Shown piece after piece: positions 52,241 through 63,818 of a stretch of 64,000 bases of DNA; the stretch's first letter is position 1; each line of letters begins with the position of its first letter. The DNA comes from Bombyx mori (lineage: Eukaryota; Arthropoda; Insecta; Lepidoptera; Bombycidae): contig NC_085108.1 of NCBI RefSeq assembly GCF_030269925.1, positions 1,488,001 to 1,552,000 of the forward strand, read 5' to 3'. The notes below the pieces were generated by a model. The model worked only from the letters and a program-made list of their open reading frames with translations, had not been told where the DNA came from and searched no databases. A program made the position numbers and the translations under genes.

Positions 52241-52638
52241 TATACTAATATTATAAAGCTGAAGAGTTTGTTTGTTTGAACGCGCTAATCTCAGGAACAA
52301 CTGGTCCGATTTGAAAAATTTTTTCAGTGTTAGATAGCCCATTTATCGATGAAGGCTATAGGCTATATAACATCACGCTAAGAATGATTCAAAATCGGGA
52401 TTATTTTTACATTTTGAGAGCTTCCGCTGCGTGCGCTGCGGTAACGGTTAAAGTTTCGCTAAAATAATGTATGACAGAATTGTTCCCGTTTAAAAGATCT
52501 AAAAAAAGTCCGCGACAGCGTATGTCTATATATTAAGGTTGACTCGCTATAACGTTTTTTATGCTAACCAAATATGTCTTAAAATAAAGCATTATTTGTG
52601 AACTATGCCATGCGAACGAAGTCGCGGGCAAAAACTAG
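52241..52638 (+). mobile_element. Helitron-like element, family C
   Basis: tactaatattataaagctga to gcgggcaaaaaCTAG/t. Confidence 0.68.
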
Positions 52639-52888
52639 TAAGTAATATTCCATGCCCGGATTAAGCATTTCGCACATTTCGACGAGGAATCAAAGAGCCG
52701 TGGGTTTCCGACCACTGGTCTTGACGAGACAAAGACCACCCGTTCAACTATCAGGGGCTCCGTGTGTCCTGTTTAAAGGAAATAATACTCAATGCTGCTA
52801 GAAATAAGTCTTAAATTAACTATAAATGTAAGGACAATCAAGTTAAACTGCCTGATCGCTATACTGATTGAGGTACTTTACAAAATGA

Positions 52889-53195
52889 TCCTCCCGATCC
52901 ACTAACGGTGCTTTTAGGTACTTCAAGCACCGGTCACCGTTCTCGTCGAACCCGTCGCTTGCGACGAAGGGCTCGACGAGTAAATTAATTCTCAGACACA
53001 GCCCACTGAGTTTCTCGCCGGATCTTCTCAGTGGGTCGCGTTTCCGATCCGGTGGTAGATTCTGCGAAGCACGGCTCTTGCTAGGGTTCGTCTTAGCAAC
53101 GTCATCAGGTTTGAGCCCCGTGAGCTCACCTACTAGCTACGGTTACGCTGAAATAGCCCCTAAGGCTATCAGCTTAGTTAGGAAGAAAAAAAAAA
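52889..53195 (+). repeat. LINE 3'-end repeat (BMC1-like), best copy
   Basis: gatcctcccgatccactaac through gacgaagggctcgacgag to gctatcagcttagttagg and poly(A). The least damaged copy here. Confidence 0.75.
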
Positions 53196-53589
53196 TGAGG
53201 GCGGCTTTATCCAAAATATTGAACCATTCATTAATACTTTAAGACTATTTATAACAAATTGACGGTAGATTTAGCATTAAAGCCTTACTCGGAGAGACGG
53301 CAGAGTTGTGTTTGAATTAAATCATGTGAATAACAAACAGTCCCACAAATCCTCATTTTATATGTAGTATAGTGTGTGTTTATACAGCATTTCCTAAAAC
53401 CTTGACGGGGACCTTCCGATACCTCATATAGTATTTGGTAAAAAAAACATATTTACTGGCATTGTAACATCGTCAATAAATAAATTATGAAACCAACGGG
53501 GCCACGCCTTGGTCCTAAAGGAACTTAACATATCTCATAGGTCTGTAATCAACAGTACAATCCAGGTTTCTCCGATATTTTGGACACGT

Positions 53590-53830
53590 ATCGCGACGGC
53601 CGGCAGAGTCTATCGTTGTTGTTCAGAGTAGGGTCAACGGGAAAAGACCTCGTGAACGAAGCCCCACACGTTGGACTGAGCAAGTGAAAATCCTTACCAA
53701 AACCTCACTTAAATAGTGCGAGCGCTAGCTTCGGTTCGCGAACTGCTGAGAACAGCTGATGAAGCTATAAAACAAGGATTGCACATGACCACGACTGCTC
53801 TGCCAAAAGTAGCCTATATATATTTTTTGT
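53590..53830 (+). pseudogene. LINE reverse transcriptase C-terminal remnant
   Basis: Frame with VQSRVNGKRPRERSPTRWTE followed by several stops; same family as 49471-49695. Confidence 0.6.
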
Positions 53831-54310
53831 TTCGTGGACACAATATTGTGTCTATTAAAATCCCACAACTGAGCCAAATCGAATAGCGCCCCATATGCTG
53901 AGACTAGAGGTCCTAGTTGCGTCCCAATGAATTAGATATAGGTTCGAAAACCATTACCTTCCGTATCGCGTAAACCTGTATTGACGCGCCAAGAGTCGCG
54001 GGTCATGTTTGGGTGATTCACAGAAACTATAAGCATCAAAATACCGCCGTCGCTTTCAGTGATGGGGTCGAAGATCCAATTTATGTTACCGGCTGTCCCG
54101 TCCTTAATCGTAAAGCTTAGCGGCCGAATGTTGTGGTAACCCTACCCCAGAATTTACGCAATTTTCTTACATTATCACATGATATTATTCCTTCATATTT
54201 GTTCGTAAGCACGCGTTAAGCTTCATTAGAATTATATCTGCTGACTTGAACGCCGGCAAAATCTCATCCCTTGGTAAGAATACAGGCGTCTTACTATTTA
54301 AATTCCATCC
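53831..54310. other. Nothing recognised
   Basis: No conserved frame or assignable repeat. Confidence 0.4.
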
Positions 54311-54344
54311 ACTGTTGACGCTTTTACACATAAGTCACACAGAC

Positions 54345-54511
54345 GCAACCCATTGAGTTTCTCGCCGGATCTTCTCAGTGGATCCATTCCAAACCGGTGG
54401 AAGATTCAACGAAGCACTGCTCTTGCTAGGGGTAGCTGTTGGCAAATACTTTCAGACCGCCTACATGTCAGGGTGAAGAATAACCTCTCAAGGCTACTAG
54501 AAGACAAGAAG
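54345..54511 (+). repeat. LINE 3'-end repeat (BMC1-like), split copy
   Basis: gagtttctcgccggatcttc to aaggctactagaagacaaga. Part of it (agctgttggcaaat... to ctactagaagataggaag) recurs at 54905-54990 across an inserted Bm1. Confidence 0.65.
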
Positions 54512-54905
54512 GCTTTTTTTATTGCTTAGATGGGTGGACGAGATCACAGCCTACCTGGTGTTATGTGGTTACTGGAGCCCATAGACATCCACAAAGTAAA
54601 TGCGCCACCCACCTTGAGATATAAGTTTTAAGGTCTCAAGTATAGTTACAACGACTGCCCCACCCTTCAAACCGAAACGCATTACTGATTCACGGCAGAA
54701 ATAGGCAGGGCGTTGGTACCCACCCCCGCGGACTTACAAGAAGTCCTACCACCAGTTATTACGCAAATTATAATTTTGCGGGTTTCATTTTTATTACACG
54801 ATGTTATTTCATTAGAAAATTTGGTACCCGCCTGAGATTCGAACACCGGTGCATCGCTCAACACGAATGCACCGGACGTCTTATCCTTTAAGCCACGACG
54901 ACTTC
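54512..54905 (-). repeat. Bm1-type SINE, nearly complete
   Basis: Antisense, tattgcttagatgggtgg to taagccacgacgacttc, with a deletion after gatgttatt. Confidence 0.9.
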
Positions 54906-55209
54906 AAAGCTGTTGGCAAATTCTTTCAGACCGTCTACATGTCAGGGTGAAGAATAACCTCTCAAGGCTACTAGAAGATAGGAAGGCAGAATAGTGGATC
55001 GCTCATAAAAGGTTTACAAAACGCGCAGTCCAAAATAACCTCAGCTGCAGCGACTTTTGATCGTTATGGAAAAATTTCATTTTATTTTCATCGCCGACGT
55101 GCCCGTTACGTACGTTTCCCGGACACGTAATTATTTTATGGATCTTTAAGATGCCGTTCCGAAATTCGCGTTGCGACTTCAGTTGCAACATTTCGAAGAA
55201 CTTATCAAA

Positions 55210-55623
55210 TCTATATATATTAATACGTGAAGCAAAAACTTTGTATCCCTTTTTACGAAAATTGCGCGGATGGAGGAGTATGAAATTTTCCACACTTATA
55301 GAGAATATAGAGAAGAAGTGCATAATGACATTTTTTTTTTTAAATAATGCATAAAAGATACATTAAATCAATAAAGAAAACGTTAAACACACTACATACC
55401 ATGTATTTGATGCACACACACTATTTATTGTCAAACTTTTGTTCTTGACGTCTGTTGTCAAATTGAGAATAGATTAAATATTGTTTGTCTTTGTTATTAT
55501 TTTTTATAGTGTAGCCTTGGCGAAATTTGTGATTATAGAAGTATAAAATACAATCATAATAGTGTACAAACTTAAAATTCCAATTAATTATAGTCGAATT
55601 TCGACTACCGGATGACCGTTAGT
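55210..55623 (+). mobile_element. Helitron-like element, family A
   Basis: a/TCTATATATATTAATACGTG to a gtcgaatttcgac hairpin and gaccgTTAG/t. Confidence 0.85.
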
Positions 55624-56110
55624 TTATTTTAATTTGATGATCTTCTACGTGCTCTTGATAAGTTATGAACCCAAATGACCTTTAAAGCGATGCGATCTTT
55701 ACGTAATCCTGAATCGTAAATCAATCATGTTTTTTTTTACGACAGTACACTTTGGCCTTCAGTCAATATCATAAAGGGGAATGCCCATTTCAGGCCCAAA
55801 GCGGACAATAGATTAGAGAAAAAATACTTAGTGCATTAATTTTGTCATAAATAAATATGCATTTACTTTCTTCCAAATAAGCGCCACTACAGTTTACAAT
55901 AAGTAGTTTAAAAAAAGTAACTCTGTTGAAAAAAACAAGATTTTTATTTTTGCGGGAAAAATATTGCCAGTATCAAAACCTTTTACGTATTAAGTAAACA
56001 TTTTAAGTACATAAAAAAACATATAAATAAATCATTTTGAGTATTATCATCAATCAATCGATTTTAATCGATTTTAAGCACATAAAATAACATCAAAGAC
56101 ATACCCATTG
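55624..56110. other. AT-rich DNA, nothing recognised
   Basis: Only atcgattttaatcgatttta-type words near 56055 stand out. Confidence 0.4.
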
Positions 56111-56124
56111 GACTTTAACTTGTA

Positions 56125-56257
56125 ACTATACTTGAGACCTTAGAACTTATATCTCAAGGTGGGTGGCGCATTTACGTCGTAAATTTTTGTGGGCACCAGT
56201 AACCACTTAACACCAGGGTGGCTGTGAGATCGTCTACCCATCTAAGCAATAAATAAA
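56125..56257 (+). repeat. Bm1-type SINE, tail third
   Basis: aactatacttgagaccttag to catctaagcaataaataaa. Confidence 0.8.
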
Positions 56258-57019
56258 AACTTAACTTGTATTGTTATTTAAATATGTACAACAAAAACAA
56301 GAACATAAAAAATAAAAAACAATGTGTACTCGTAAAAAAATGATTCATAAATAAATCAATTATCGGTTATTTAAAAAAATGATCGATATATGAATTTCAT
56401 GTACCTAATTATTTTTCTTTATACTGACAACACTGATTTTAATCTGACTGACACTTCGCTTGCTGCTTGTGCTTGCGTTCAAAATGGATGTGTTTTGATT
56501 TTTCTTCGATTTATTTTGCTTTTATCAATAACTTTTCATACTACAACTGAAAAACATTGTGTGAATTGTGGTTTTAACTTGACTGAGATTTAAAACCGTG
56601 TATATGCTCTCCTGTGCTATTTTTAGATGATTTACTAATTGTGTATGAAGATGAAGAAAATATAGATATTTAAAGAAGTATGTGTGTTTTTATACCTTAA
56701 TAACTACAATTGGATAAAAATACATTAGGAACATTTTAAACATTAAAAAAAGCAAAGTTCTTGAAGTATTTGTATAGAAAATTAACCTCAAAACGAGTTT
56801 TTATTTTTATTATATTTTTTATAATAGTGGCGTCAATTTCAATATATTTTTTAGATATCTAATACATTTAAGAATTTGAATCAGTCCATTTTTATAGTAA
56901 TATTTGATGTCCACCTTGGGCCTAGCACACTATGGAGAGTGGGCATTTCCCTTTACGAGTATTTCATGCATGCTTTTGTTTTATTTGACTGTTGCAGAAA
57001 TAATATCATTAACTACCTC

Positions 57020-57245
57020 TCGATTTTAACCTCTCTCTCTCTTCCCAGCTATTTATCCCACATGGTGGTGGGGTCAGCTTTCCTGACTTTACTCCTCCAC
57101 TTCGCTCTGTCTTCGACATCCTCGTCAGCAACATTGCATTCTCTCTTGTCCTTCAGCACTACGTCCCTCCACCTTGTCTTGGGTCTGCCTCTAGGTCTCC
57201 GACCGGGGAGGTCGAGCAGTAGCGCCAAATTTCCGACGTAGTCAG
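57020..57245 (-). pseudogene. RTE-type LINE C-terminal fragment
   Basis: Minus-strand frame GRRPRGRPKTRWRDVVLKD then AKWRSKVRKADPTTMWDK, typical of the end of a LINE reverse transcriptase ORF. Not intact upstream. Confidence 0.75.
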
Positions 57246-57302
57246 GTGGCTTTTAACCGTATTATTTATATAATAACGATTCCAAATTGCTTTTGAAATC
57301 TA

Positions 57303-57604
57303 TCTTATATATGTATATAAAAATGAATTGCTGTTCGTTAGTCTCGCTAAAACTCGAGAACGGCTGGACCGATTTGGCTAATTTTGGTCTTGAATTAATC
57401 GTGGAAGTCCAGAGAAGGTTTAAAAGGTACGAAAAAATATGAAAATTGCTCGGAATTATATAAAAAAAAAACAATTTGGTTTTTCTTTGATGTGTCCCCC
57501 CGTCGGACGGATTCCTTTTGTTTTTTTTTTAAGTTTGTTTTATACAAAAGTTTAGGTCTTTTATTTATCGATTGAGACACTACGAAGTCTGCTGGGTCAG
57601 CTAG
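57303..57604 (+). mobile_element. Helitron-like element, family D
   Basis: TCTTATATATGTATATAAAA to gggtcagCTAG/t. Confidence 0.75.
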
Positions 57605-57923
57605 TACATAATAAAATTCCTAAGCTCTGTTAAGATTACACCGATTACTTCAAAAAAAGAAAAAAGTCGCATGCGTTATTTTCAAAATCATACATTAAAC
57701 GCGTAGTGTGAGCTCTTCGCGTAAAATGACGCTTATAGCCTTCCCAGACGAGCGTGGAACGTCCGAGAAATTGGCTCAATGTCAACAACATTATCACTAT
57801 GACAGCATTCGAGATCAGCTGGTCGAGACGGAAATTTTATTATGGAGCAGACAGAGGTTTTACATTTGCGCGTTGTATGCACGAATGTTCTCTTAATTAA
57901 ATATTTTTTTCTTTTTTGTTTTA

Positions 57924-59195
57924 TTGTCACGTTGCGATCTGTTTTAATTAACAATGAGCTATTCCTTTGGCTGATTTTCATCTTATTAACGATATAAAGA
58001 GAGTCAGATGTCCAGTGACATCTTCATCTTTTATTGTGAGACTAGCGATCCGCCCTCGCTTCACTTCGGAAACTGTAATTTATTATTGATTTCTCCACTA
58101 TATAATGGATGTTATTATACATATAAACCTTCCTCTTCAATCACTCTACCTATTAAAAGAAACCGCATCAAAATCCGTTGCGTAGTTTTAAAGATTTAAG
58201 CATACATAGGGGTATAGGGACAGAGAAAGCGACTTTTTTTTATACTATGTAGTGATTTGTCACGTAGCGATCTGTTTTAATGTACTATAAGCTATTCCTT
58301 TGGCTGATTTTCATCTTATTAACGATATAAAAAGAGTCAGATGTCCAGTGACATCTTCATATTTTATTGTGAGATTTGTCACGTAGCGATATGTTTAACC
58401 GACCTTAAAAAAAGAGGAGGTTTTCAATTCGATTGTATTTTTTTTAATGTTTATTACCTCGTAACTTTTGACTGGGTGAATTGATTTTGATTATTCTTTT
58501 TTTATTAGAAAGCTGACGCATCCCGTGTGGTCCCATTTCAATTTAGTCCAGTTCTGACAATGGCATCCATGAGGAAACCATATAAGTCTTAAATTTGCAT
58601 TAAGTACGTGCGCGACAAATAGATCAATAACTCAATATCACGCCAACCGATTTCGATGGTTATTGTTTTAGTGTATATTAATTTGTTTTGGAATATCTTT
58701 ATTTTTCTATTTGAAGTCGGTTTTTGTTGAAGCATGTCTATTTACAAATATTTAATTAACAATAGCCTATTCCTTTGGCTGAATTTCATCTTATAAACGA
58801 TATAAAGAGAGTCAGATGTCCAGTGACATCTTCATCTTTTTTGTAAGACTAGCTGACCCGGCAGACTTCGTAGTGCCTCAAATCGATAAATAAAAGACCT
58901 AAACTTTTGTATAAAATAAACTTAAAACAAACAAAAGGAATCCGTCCGACGGAGGACACATCAAAGGAAAACCAAATTGTTTTTTTTTATATAATTCCGA
59001 GCAATTTTCATATTTTTTCACCTTTTAAACCTTCTCTGGACTTCCACGATTAATTCAAGACCAAAATTAGCCAAATCGGTCCAGCCGTTCTCGAGTTTTA
59101 GCGAGAGTAATGAACAGCAATTCATTGTTATATATTATTATATAGATTTGTCACGTAGCGATCTGTTTTAATTAACAATGAGCTAATCCTGTGAC
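57924..59195 (+). repeat. Dispersed array of a 115-bp unit with Helitron-like insertions
   Basis: Units at 57924-58040, 58257-58374, 58375-58400 (start only), 58746-58848 and 59147-59195 (start only) share ttgtcacgtagcgatctg and gagtcagatgtccagtgaca. CTAG-ended elements lie at the unit borders. Confidence 0.75.
58849..59146 (-). mobile_element. Helitron-like element, family D
   Basis: CTAGctgacccggcagactt at left, tatagat (complement of the TC end) at right, between two 115-bp units. Confidence 0.75.
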
Positions 59196-59328
59196 TGCTA
59201 TCTGCCGGGCTGATTTGTGAATCTAAGCCATCCAAAGCGCCACCCAAACGTATACAAAAAAATCGTTCAAATCGGTCCAGCCGTTTAAGAGTTCAGTATG
59301 ATACACACGTACAATAAAATTACATATA

Positions 59329-59650
59329 TCTATACTTTAATATTATAAAGCTGAAGAGTTTGTTTGTTTGAACGCGCTAATCTCAGGACGTACTGGTCCG
59401 ATTTGAAAAATTATTTCAGTGTTAGATAGCCCATTTATCGAAGAAGGCTTAAGGCTGTATAACATTACGGTAAGACCAATACAAGTGGAGCACCAATAAA
59501 TAATGTTTCAAAATAGGGGGTTTAAATAGCTCCTTAACATTCTATAATTCAAAAATATTTTCACTTTCTACGTAAATGAAGTGGGGGGTAATATTTAGCG
59601 TTATGTCAAAGTAACTATTCCACGCGGACGAAATCGCGGACAAAAGCTAG
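59329..59650 (+). mobile_element. Helitron-like element, family C
   Basis: a/TCTATACTTTAATATTATAA to gcggacaaaagCTAG/t. Confidence 0.72.
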
Positions 59651-59692
59651 TATAAGTATAAAGATAGCTTATGTGTTATTCTATATTTATTT

Positions 59693-59948
59693 AACGGCCG
59701 TCTGGTGTAGTGGTAAGTGACACGGTCACTACACAAGGGGGTCGCGGGTTCGAATCCCGCCAAGGGAAGGTATTTGTATGATAAATATAAATGTCTTTTC
59801 CAGGGTTATGGATGTATCTTAAATATATGTATGTGTATAATAAAAATCTTACATTTATTTCCGTTATCTGGTACCTGTAACACAAGTTCTTTACGAACTT
59901 ATCACGGGACTAGTTAACGTGGCGTGATTGTTAGTAAATATTTATTAT
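59693..59948 (+). repeat. tRNA-derived lepidopteran SINE
   Basis: Box A tggtgtagtggtaag and box B gggttcgaatcccgc form a tRNA-like head. It is followed by a non-tRNA body (ccagggttatggatgta ... gttatctggtacctgtaac) and a tattattattt-type tail. The head does not close into an acceptor stem, so this is a SINE, not a tRNA gene. Confidence 0.8.
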
Positions 59949-60171
59949 TATTTATTATGATGTGTCAGGTATATTATTATAAGGTTTCATAAAAATTCAT
60001 TCAGTAGTTTTAGCGTGAAAGAGTAACAAACATACATACATTCTTACAAACTTTCGCGTTTATAATATTACTAGGATATAAAAGGTCGTAAGGACTGAAC
60101 AAAAAAAAAAAACAATAGTTTGACAAACAGCAAAATTTTTTTTTTTAGTTACCTTAATGGTTACGTATGGT

Positions 60172-60415
60172 TACTGGTGGTAGGACCTCTTGTGAGTCCG
60201 CACGGGTAGGTACCACCGCCCCGCCTATTTCTGCCGTGAAGCAGTAATGCGTTTCGGTTTGAAAGGTGGGGCAGCCGTTGTGACTATACTGAGACCTTAG
60301 AACTATATCTCAAGGTGTGTGGCGCATTTACGTTGTAGATGTCTATGGGCTCCAGTAACCACTTAACACCAGGTGGGCTGTGAGCTCGTCCACACATCAA
60401 AGCAATAAAAAAAAA
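60172..60415 (+). repeat. Bm1-type SINE, head missing
   Basis: ttactggtggtaggacctct to aaagcaataaaaaaaaa. Confidence 0.9.
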
Positions 60416-60789
60416 ATGTTTTATCTTGTCTGTGTGTAGAGTCAACCCTCTAAATATCCATGTTGCAAATAAAAAAATTCAAAAATACTTTATTTTCAAA
60501 AACTAGTCAAAACAATAGATTGATTGGAGTCTCATTTTAAGCGTGCAAGCCTGCACTAGGAGAATTCATAACTTGCACGACTTTGAGAATCACTGCCTTA
60601 ATGAATCTAACCGAAGTACCTACTAATGGTTTGTCGCGTCAAAACGTCACGACAATAAATCGAACAAGATACTAGAACTGATTAGAACGACACGTATATC
60701 TTAATACTCCGTCAACAACAATATTAGCGTTCAATAGAATAATATTATTACGTAAGATCAAACTAGCTTCGTGGCGCGATTTTGTTTGA

Positions 60790-60965
60790 TTTTTTTTTTC
60801 TTAGATGGGTGGACGAGCTCACAGCCCACCTGGTGTTAAGTAGTTACTGGAGATTATAGACATCTAAATGCGCCACCCACCCTGAGATGTCAGTTCTAAG
60901 ATCTCAAGTATAGTTACAACGGCTGCCCCGCCCTTCAAACCGAAACGCATTCCTACCACCAGTAA
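60790..60965 (-). repeat. Bm1-type SINE, with deletion
   Basis: Antisense, ttagatgggtggacgagctc to cattcctaccaccagta; the adenine-tract side is intact. Confidence 0.85.
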
Positions 60966-61111
60966 AGGTTTATCATCCCGGTATTTTTGCTTGTCTGCAA
61001 CCCTGACTGATTCGATAGTGTAGCAGTTAGCGGTTCTGACTGTTGGGACGAGGGTCGTGGATTGGATTCGGACATCAGACGTACATTGGACGTACAGAGG
61101 CTTGTGGAGAG

Positions 61112-61245
61112 TATTAAGCGGTAGGCAGCGGCTTGGCTCTGCCCCTGGCATTGCTGAAGTCCATGGGCGACGGTAACCACTCACCATCAGGTGGGCCGTA
61201 TGCCCGTCTGCCTACAAAGGCAATAAAAAAAAAAAAAAAAAATTG
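61112..61245 (+). repeat. Short SINE, second family
   Basis: taagcggtaggcagcggctt to caaaggcaataaaaaaaa. Confidence 0.87.
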
Positions 61246-61269
61246 TGTGATTAAATAATAAATATTAGC

Positions 61270-61517
61270 GTAATTACCGGTGGTAGGACCTCTTGTGAGT
61301 CCGCACGGGTAGGTACCACTGCCCTGCCTATTTCTGCCGTGTAGCAGTAATGCGTTTCGGTTTGAAGGGCGGGGCTGCCGTTGTAACTATACTGAGACCT
61401 TAGAACTTATATCTCAAGGATGGCGCATTTGTGTTGGGAATGTCTATGGGCTCCAGTAACCACTTAACGCCAGGTAGGCTGTGAGCTCGTCCATTCATCT
61501 AAGCAATAAAAAAAAAG
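61270..61517 (+). repeat. Bm1-type SINE, head missing
   Basis: gcgtaattaccggtggtagg to tctaagcaataaaaaaaa. Confidence 0.9.
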
Positions 61518-61792
61518 ATGAACAGGATTGTCTGATCTTTGGTCTGGGTTTTTATTATCTAAATGTGTCTATAAGTATGCATATATATGGGAATCCCAAA
61601 TTGGGGCCAGATAACCGCGTGCGATTTGTTCTCAGATATTTATTATTTGTATTTTTTATGATAAGGCAAATACTCTGGTAATACATTTATTTAATTGGAC
61701 CATTTAGTTTCAAATTAAAATGATCACGGACTATTTTGAAGGTTTAAGATTTTGAACCCTTCTTATACGGAACACATGTTTTATAAACATAA

Positions 61793-62113
61793 TCTATACT
61801 TAATATTATAAAGAGGAAAGATTTGTTTGTTTGTTTGTATTGAATAGGCTCCGAAACTACTGAACCGCTTTGGAAAATTATTTCACTGTTTGGAAGCTAC
61901 ACTATTCCCGAGTGACATAGGCTATAATCTTTTTTGAAAAAAATTACGAATCCTTAATAAAACTCCAATAATGTAACCAAAGGTGTAAAAAAATTACCTA
62001 AATTATTCTTTGAATCGCGTGCCCCGCGAAAACTATTGATGATAGAATAAAATAATGTACCATGGCTTTGTAGAATACATTATTATTTACAAAAAGCCGG
62101 AGCGGGCCGCTAG
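61793..62113 (+). mobile_element. Helitron-like element, family B
   Basis: a/TCTATACTTAATATTATAAA to gcgggccgCTAG/t. Confidence 0.75.
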
Positions 62114-62280
62114 TTTTTTTATATAATTATTATTACGTTTCTGTGTGACGCAAATATTGAATGTAGGTGTTGCCGGCTTTACCCACGATTTCTACCACTA
62201 ATAGAGCGATACGAAACATTTAAACTAATTCAATAAGCAATATGCTAAATGTGACGGCATATTGCTTCAATGTTTACATA

Positions 62281-62778
62281 TCGACGCTTGAAAGGCAAAC
62301 GTGACTAAGCGACAATAACTGCTTTGTACATAAATGATAGGCAATAACCATCTTGGGAGTCCGCACGGCTAGGTACCACCACCCCGCCTATTTCTGCAGT
62401 GAAGCAGTAATGCGTTTCGGTTTGAAGGGTGGGGCAGCCGTTGTAACTATACTGAGACCTTAGAACTTATAGCTCAAGGTGGGTGGCGCATTTACATTGT
62501 AGATGTCTGTGGGCTCCAGTAACCACTTAACACCAGGTGGGCTGTGAGCTCGTCCACCCAACTAAGCAATAAAAAAATATAAAAAAATATATTCGATGCG
62601 CAAAAAATATATATTTCTAGGTCTATTAAAATCATTTCAATCCTACAGCTACTAGCTAGATTCTACTACAGCTAGATTCGTTAAAATAACATTTTGTTTT
62701 CAGGTATTTCAACTTTAAATTAGTCTACTGTAAAGTTCACGCATTGTCGCTTAGTCACGTTTGCCTTTCAAGCGTCGA
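62281..62778. mobile_element. Long-TIR element (tcgacgcttgaaagg), copy 3
   Basis: Inverted ends at 62281 and 62778. A Bm1 fragment (62351-62585) is inserted after ggcaataaccat. Confidence 0.9.
62351..62585 (+). repeat. Bm1-type SINE, nested and head truncated
   Basis: tgggagtccgcacggctagg to aactaagcaataaaaaaa, inside the long-TIR element. Confidence 0.9.
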
Positions 62779-62857
62779 TTATGATTGATATTTATGGACT
62801 GGAATATGAATGTTTGTGTAGGCATTTATGAAGTTGAAAATAGAGTGAACGTATATG

Positions 62858-63277
62858 CAATACCGTCTTTACCATAAGGGCACACGGGGCCCGTGCCCAG
62901 GGCCCCCATTCTCTGGGGCCCCCGAAAGACCGACAATTTACCTCACACGTTTATTCTTAAAACATTTTTTCGGGCACATTACACTTTTTTCACAAATCAG
63001 TAATCAGAAGGTATTTACAAGGCATATACTATCCCTATAATAGAAGATTTTGCTCAACAGAAATCCCGAAAGAAACCGTTATCGAAATCGTAACCAAAAA
63101 ACCAGCAGCATTCTAATGTCATTAATGACATATTATATCATACTGTATTTGATTACCTACAATAAATGGTCTCATACTCAGTAAAAAAATGTTATTATAA
63201 TTCGCTTTTTTTACTTTCCAAAAGGGCCTCAAATTCTTGTGTGCCCAAGGGCCCCATCCTAGTTTAAGACGTCCCTG
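62858..63277. mobile_element. hAT-type non-autonomous element
   Basis: 420 bp from CAATACCGTCTTTACC to AGACGTCCCTG, with GC-rich inverted subterminal blocks (ggggcccgtgcccagggccc and gtgcccaagggcccca). Flanked by the perfect 8-bp duplication cgtatatg (62850-62857, 63278-63285), the length expected for hAT. Confidence 0.85.
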
Positions 63278-63289
63278 CGTATATGCATA

Positions 63290-63500
63290 CTAGCTGACCC
63301 GGCAAACATTGTTTTGCCAAATATATTATTTCTAGGAAAGATAAATAACCTAGATACCGACTGCAGCGCCATCTGCCGGTCTGATTTGTAAATCTAGACC
63401 ATTCTCGAATGCACCTGAAGGTACACACAAATTTTTATTAAAATCGGTCCGGCCGTTTAGGAGTTCAGGAGTGACAAACACACGCACCGAAGAAATATAT
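63290..63500 (-). mobile_element. Helitron-like element, related to family D
   Basis: CTAGctgacccggcaaacat and aaaatcggtccggccgttta blocks; the right end is uncertain. Confidence 0.6.
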
Positions 63501-63505
63501 AAAGA

Positions 63506-63818
63506 CTAGTTTTTGCCCGCGACTCCGTCCGCGTGGAATAGTTACTATGGCATAACGCTAAATTTTACCCCCTACTTCATTTACGTAGAAAGTGGAAATA
63601 CATTTGAATTATAGAATGTTAAGGAGCTATTTAAACCCCTATTTTGAAACATTCTTTATTGGTGCTCCACTTGTATTGGTCTTATCGTAATGTTATATAG
63701 CCTATAGCCTTCTTCAATAAATGGGCTATCTAACACCGAAAGAATTTTTCAATTCGGGCCAGTAGTTCCTGAGATTAGCGCGTTCAAACAAATAAACTCT
63801 TCAGCTTTATAATCTATA
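63506..63818 (-). mobile_element. Helitron-like element, family C
   Basis: Complement of family C: a/CTAGtttttgcccgcgactc to cttcagctttataat. Confidence 0.68.

Noticed and set aside
53196..53590. Possible exon between LINE remnants
   Set aside because: No frame with conserved residues or paired splice sites could be supported.
56390..56593. 67-codon ORF with paired cysteines
   Set aside because: No family resemblance, and the surrounding composition is ordinary AT-rich DNA; kept out for lack of support.
56876..57241. 121-codon plus-strand ORF rich in serine and leucine
   Set aside because: It is the antisense of an RTE-type LINE fragment at 57020-57245.
59693..59767. tRNA gene
   Set aside because: Boxes A and B are good, but no acceptor stem closes and the tRNA-like part continues into a SINE body.
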